From Paenibacillus sp. FSL A5-0031 (GTDB taxonomy: Bacteria > Bacillota > Bacilli > Paenibacillales > Paenibacillaceae), in the NCBI RefSeq assembly GCF_001956295.1, contig NZ_MRTD01000001.1:62001-126000 (forward strand): a stretch of DNA of 64,000 nt. Reading direction: 5' to 3'. The position numbers and the translations under genes were made by a program. Shown here piece after piece: positions 60,647 through 64,000 of this stretch; the stretch's first letter is position 1; each line of letters begins with the position of its first letter. The notes under the pieces were generated by a model that searched no databases, was not told the origin of the DNA, and saw only the letters and a list, made by a program, of their open reading frames with translations.

Positions 60647-62203
60647 ATGGAGCAGCAATATGTTCTGGATATGCGAGGAATTTCAAAAGGCTTTCCAGGG
60701 GTACAAGCGCTCAGCAATGTTACGCTAAAAGTGAAGCCTGGAACTGTACATGCCCTTATGGGTGAAAACGGGGCAGGTAAATCAACGCTAATGAAGTGCT
60801 TATTCGGCATTTATAGGCCGGATGAAGGTGAGATTTTTATAAACGGTCGTAAAACAACGATTCATAACTCGAATGAGGCTCTAAAAAGCGGTATTTCCAT
60901 GATTCATCAGGAGCTTCATCCTGTACCGCATCGTAATGTAATGGAAAATATTTGGCTTGGCCGGTTTCCGGAAATAGGTTTTGGTCCAATTAAGTTTATT
61001 CATGAAAAGAAAATGTACGAAGACACATTGCATTTATTCAAAGATCTTGAGGTCGATATAGATCCTCGAGTGCGAACGGGGACGCTGTCTGTTTCAAAAA
61101 TTCAAACGCTGGAAATTGCGAAAGCGGTTTCTTTTCATTCGAAGCTTATTGTAATGGATGAGCCGACTTCCTCTTTGACTGGCAATGAGGTTGAACAGCT
61201 ATTCAACATTATCAATAGTTTGCGGAAACGCGGTGTATCTATTATTTATATTTCTCACAAAATGGAAGAAATCTTGCGCATCTCTGATGAAGTGACGATC
61301 ATGCGTGATGGTCATTATATTGGTACATGGCCTTCAAGTGAGCTAACGACAGACCTCATTATTACGAGAATGGTCGGTCGTGATTTGAAAGAACGCTTTC
61401 CTGAACGAACGAATGTGCCTGGCGGCACAATGATGAAGGTAGAAGGTCTATCGTCCTCTAATCCCAAGTCGTTTCAGAATATTAGCTTTGAGCTTAGGAA
61501 AGGGGAAATTCTCGGCTTAGGTGGCTTGGTTGGCGCTCAACGAACAGAGCTGATTGAAGCCTTATTTGGACTTCGGAGCGTTGTCTCCGGCAAAATCTCC
61601 ATAAACGGGAAGCCAGTGAATTTAAAAACACCATCTGAAGCGAAAAAGAATAAAATTGCCCTTCTGACCGAAGAAAGGCGAGTAACGGGGATTTTTCCTG
61701 TGTTATCGGTTTATGAGAACACGATTATCGCGAATTTATCTCGTTACCAAAATAGGTTTGGGCTGTTGAATGAAAGAAAAGGACGAGTTGATGCAGCGGA
61801 TAATGTTGAAAAGTTTGGAACAAAAACACCGTCTGTTCATCAACAAATTCGTTATTTATCAGGAGGAAATCAGCAAAAAGTACTCTTGGCAAGATGGCTG
61901 CTTACAGAACCAGATATATTGCTGCTGGATGAGCCTACTCGTGGTATTGATGTTGGCGCTAAATTTGAAATTTATACGATTATTACCGAGCTTGCAAAGC
62001 AAGGGAAAAGCATTATTATGATCTCCTCGGAAATGCCTGAGCTGCTTGGGATGTCTGACAGAATTATGGTCATGAGCGAAGGCAAATTGACAGGCATTGT
62101 AGAGGGTAAGTCAGTAACAGAGCAAGAAATTATGCGCCTAGCTGCGCAGCAACGTTCGGTCGTATCAGGGGGTAAACGTAATGAACACGCAATTACTGTT
62201 TAA
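60647..62203 (+). CDS. Sugar ABC importer ATPase with two nucleotide-binding domains (MglA-like)
   Basis: A 518-residue tandem ATPase. The first domain has Walker A GENGAGKST, signature LSVSKIQTLEIAKA and Walker B LIVMDEPTSSL; the second has a degenerate Walker A (GLVGAQRTEL), as usual for this class, with LSGGNQQKVLLARWL and LLLDEPTRGIDVGAK. ATG at 60647 follows AGGAGG; the upstream TTG at 60629 is part of the leader. It overlaps the permease gene by 23 bases. Confidence 0.93.
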   Translation: MEQQYVLDMRGISKGFPGVQALSNVTLKVKPGTVHALMGENGAGKSTLMKCLFGIYRPDEGEIFINGRKTTIHNSNEALKSGISMIHQELHPVPHRNVMENIWLGRFPEIGFGPIKFIHEKKMYEDTLHLFKDLEVDIDPRVRTGTLSVSKIQTLEIAKAVSFHSKLIVMDEPTSSLTGNEVEQLFNIINSLRKRGVSIIYISHKMEEILRISDEVTIMRDGHYIGTWPSSELTTDLIITRMVGRDLKERFPERTNVPGGTMMKVEGLSSSNPKSFQNISFELRKGEILGLGGLVGAQRTELIEALFGLRSVVSGKISINGKPVNLKTPSEAKKNKIALLTEERRVTGIFPVLSVYENTIIANLSRYQNRFGLLNERKGRVDAADNVEKFGTKTPSVHQQIRYLSGGNQQKVLLARWLLTEPDILLLDEPTRGIDVGAKFEIYTIITELAKQGKSIIMISSEMPELLGMSDRIMVMSEGKLTGIVEGKSVTEQEIMRLAAQQRSVVSGGKRNEHAITV

Positions 62204-63200
62204 AGTGAAAGACTATTTAATGCAACGAGCGATTTTTGTGGTGTTGATTATGATTGTTATTGGCATCGCAGTGGCAGATCCTAACTTTTTAGCCTTTTCT
62301 ACGCTTAGAGATATATTGCAGCAGTCTTCGACTAAGCTAATTATTGCAATTGGCGCGGCATTTATTCTAATAACTGGCGGCACAGATTTGTCATCTGGAC
62401 GAGTTGTTGGACTGACGGCAGTTATTTCGGCATCGATGCTGCAAATTGATACGTACGCCAACCGATTTTACCCGGACTTGCCGCAGCTTTGGGTGGTAGC
62501 TCCGATTTTAATAGGCATTGCAGTTGGTTTGCTTGTTGGATTAATAAACGGTTTTATCGTAGCAAAACTTCATGTACCACCCTTTATTGCAACGCTAGGA
62601 ACAATGGTAGGAATCTACGGTATCAATAGCCTTTACTTCGATATGAAGCCGAATCAATCGCAGCCGATTGGCGGTCTTAGAGATGATTTTAAAGCGTGGG
62701 GTTCGGGATATATCGATCTTGGAGGCGGCTATACGATCCCGTATATTGTGCTTATTGCGCTCGCTGTAGCACTTATCTGTTGGGTTGTATTTAATAAGAC
62801 TCGACTCGGCAAAAACATGTATGCAATTGGAGGAAACGTCCATGCGGCACATGTTTCCGGCATTAATGTCGCTCGAAATCTCATTTATATTTATGCTATT
62901 TCGGGAGCGTTGTATGGTCTTGCTGGTGTACTTGAAGCAGCTCGAACAGGCGGAGCTACGAATAACTACGGAAACATGTATGAATTAGATGCCATTGCGG
63001 CATGCGTAGTTGGCGGGGTGTCAACTGCCGGCGGGGTGGGCAAAATCCAAGGCGTAGCGGCAGGAGTATTAATCTTTGGTGTAATCAACTACGGATTAAC
63101 GTATATCGGTGTTAGTCCCTATTATCAGTTAATTATTAAAGGACTCATTATAGTTGCAGCCGTCGCTTTTGATATTCGAAAATATATGGCGAAAAAATAA
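62181..63200 (+). CDS. Sugar ABC importer permease (MglC-like)
   Basis: A 339-residue RbsC/MglC-type permease with eight to ten helices: FILITGGTDLSSGRVVGLTA, LINGFIVAKLHVPPFIATLG, the cytoplasmic AIGGNVHAAHVSGINV and GGVSTAGGVGKIQG. GGGGGTAAA precedes the ATG. With the lipoprotein and ATPase it forms a complete importer, probably for galactose or a related hexose. Confidence 0.92.
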   Translation: MNTQLLFKVKDYLMQRAIFVVLIMIVIGIAVADPNFLAFSTLRDILQQSSTKLIIAIGAAFILITGGTDLSSGRVVGLTAVISASMLQIDTYANRFYPDLPQLWVVAPILIGIAVGLLVGLINGFIVAKLHVPPFIATLGTMVGIYGINSLYFDMKPNQSQPIGGLRDDFKAWGSGYIDLGGGYTIPYIVLIALAVALICWVVFNKTRLGKNMYAIGGNVHAAHVSGINVARNLIYIYAISGALYGLAGVLEAARTGGATNNYGNMYELDAIAACVVGGVSTAGGVGKIQGVAAGVLIFGVINYGLTYIGVSPYYQLIIKGLIIVAAVAFDIRKYMAKK

Positions 63201-63477
63201 TTTATATATTCAGCGTATTAAAAAGGGGGTGATGAATGTATTGCTTAATAGCAAGTACACGATGAATCAAAGGAATGTTTATCACTCACAGCCTTGGCGA
63301 TTGCCATGGCTATTAAAGGCATACATTCCTTAATTGATTGGTGATTGCGTTTCACAAAAATTGACAGCGCAATCATTTTGAGGTAACCAGCTTTGTGAAT
63401 CGTGTGGGGCAAGGTAATAGAGGATTTATAAAAAAACGTGTTACTTGAGGATGTTACTATTTTTGGGAGGGTTGAAA
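63201..63477. other. Leader region of the GH30 gene
   Basis: No gene. TTGACA at about 63361-63366 is followed after 17 bases by TAACCA, a weak promoter candidate. GGGAGGG at 63465-63471 is the ribosome binding site of the next gene. Confidence 0.4.
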
Positions 63478-64000
63478 TTGGGTATTAAAAAACACGCAAA
63501 AAAAATGATGGTGTCCTGCTTGGCATTTTCGCTAGTAGGATCGATGTTCGCTGGCTTGCCGAATGCTGTCTCGGCAGCACCAAGTGCAACTGAAATTAAG
63601 TTAAGTCCAGACAAGATGAAGAAATCATGGGATGGCTGGGGAACGTCATTAGTATGGTTTGCTAATGCAACTGGCGGCTGGGAAAACGAGCAAGCGAAAA
63701 ATGATTTGGTGGATGCATTATATGGCAAAGAGGGACTTAATTATAATATTGCCCGCTACAACATTGGCGGTGGCGATGATCCGACTCATAATCATATGCG
63801 CGAAGGGGCCGATGTTCAAGGCTTTTCAACCGAAGAGGGTCATTTCGATATTAACCGCGATGAAAAACAGCGTTGGTGGTTGCAGGAAGCATTGAAACGT
63901 AAACCTGAATTAATTATGGAGGCATTTTCCAATTCCGCGCCATACTATATGACCCACAGCGGTTGTACTGCTGGTAATCATAATGCTTGGGAGAATAACT
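63478..64000 (+). CDS. Secreted GH30 glycosidase, endo-beta-1,6-galactanase-like (3' end cut by window)
   Basis: The first 174 codons are visible. A basic N terminus and hydrophobic core end at a signal peptidase site near VSA-AP (residues 33/34). The mature protein starts with SWDGWGTSLVWFANATGGWE, then NYNIARYNIGGGDDP and AFSNSAPYYMTHSGCTAGN, segments I associate with GH30 endo-beta-1,6-galactanases, which attack type II arabinogalactan side chains. TTG at 63478 follows GGGAGGG by 6 bases (TTG at 63472 is also in frame). It probably releases galacto-oligosaccharides for the importer upstream. Confidence 0.78.
   Translation, partial: MGIKKHAKKMMVSCLAFSLVGSMFAGLPNAVSAAPSATEIKLSPDKMKKSWDGWGTSLVWFANATGGWENEQAKNDLVDALYGKEGLNYNIARYNIGGGDDPTHNHMREGADVQGFSTEEGHFDINRDEKQRWWLQEALKRKPELIMEAFSNSAPYYMTHSGCTAGNHNAWENN

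Noticed and set aside
63338..63362. cre-like sequence GTGAAACGCAATCA (minus strand) before the GH30 gene
   Set aside because: The spacing between the TG and CG elements is one base short of the consensus.
1..64000. Transposase, integrase, phage or CRISPR elements
   Set aside because: No recognisable transposase or integrase frame, no direct-repeat array and no tRNA-associated attachment site were seen.

Overview
The window looks like a chromosome segment from a low-to-mid GC Gram-positive bacterium, most likely Paenibacillus or a close relative in Paenibacillaceae. The evidence is the strong AGGAGG-type ribosome binding sites with frequent TTG and GTG starts, lipoprotein (not periplasmic) solute-binding proteins, YesM/YesN-type two-component systems next to LplABC-type sugar importers, many AraC regulators, and Bacillus-style Fur, Zur and BirA operators. 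Almost every gene is on the + strand. I saw no rRNA, tRNA, CRISPR array or intact mobile element.

Layout. (1) 1-3862: end of a sugar/polyol catabolic operon (RbsC-type permease, Gfo/Idh/MocA dehydrogenase, zinc alcohol dehydrogenase, sugar isomerase/epimerase-like TIM barrel). (2) 3863-7124: gene-poor stretch with an unexplained non-coding block, one zinc alcohol dehydrogenase and several decayed gene fragments. (3) 7051-19438: two alpha/beta-type hydrolases and a TetR regulator behind a strong promoter with an operator, then a YesM/YesN sensor pair, a sugar-binding lipoprotein, a GH106-like 895-residue glycosidase and two permeases; together these suggest uptake and breakdown of rhamnose-rich pectin fragments. 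(4) 20062-30861: miscellaneous genes: AraC regulator and divergent EamA transporter, methyltransferase, GNAT, a broken LacI gene followed by GH43, phosphoesterase and GDPD genes, and a MarR-controlled operon with a near-perfect 32-bp palindrome.

(5) 31080-37739: a Fur-controlled iron cassette: luciferase-like flavin monooxygenase, siderophore-binding lipoprotein, two FecCD permeases and a ferredoxin/flavodoxin-NADP reductase, followed by an orphan nicotianamine-synthase-like gene. No ATPase is encoded here. (6) 38114-41644: GNAT, LysR, DJ-1/PfpI and an NAD-dependent epimerase. (7) 41933-51455: a complete opine-metallophore (staphylopine-type) operon in the order cntKLMABCDFE, preceded by a near-consensus promoter and two Zur boxes. 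It makes the metallophore from histidine (K, L, M), exports it (E) and reimports the metal complex (A, B, C, D, F).

(8) 51662-57668: a biotin operon bioA-D-B-F-H-C behind a promoter and BirA operator, so pimeloyl-ACP is made by the BioC-BioH route. (9) 58067-64000: an AraC-type regulator that seems to have lost its receiver domain, an Mgl/Rbs-type sugar ABC importer, and the start of a secreted GH30 enzyme resembling endo-beta-1,6-galactanases, cut by the window edge.

The most notable feature is the pairing of iron-limited and zinc-limited metallophore modules within 20 kb, with two different nicotianamine-synthase-like genes. All family assignments come from reading the protein sequences; no database search was run.
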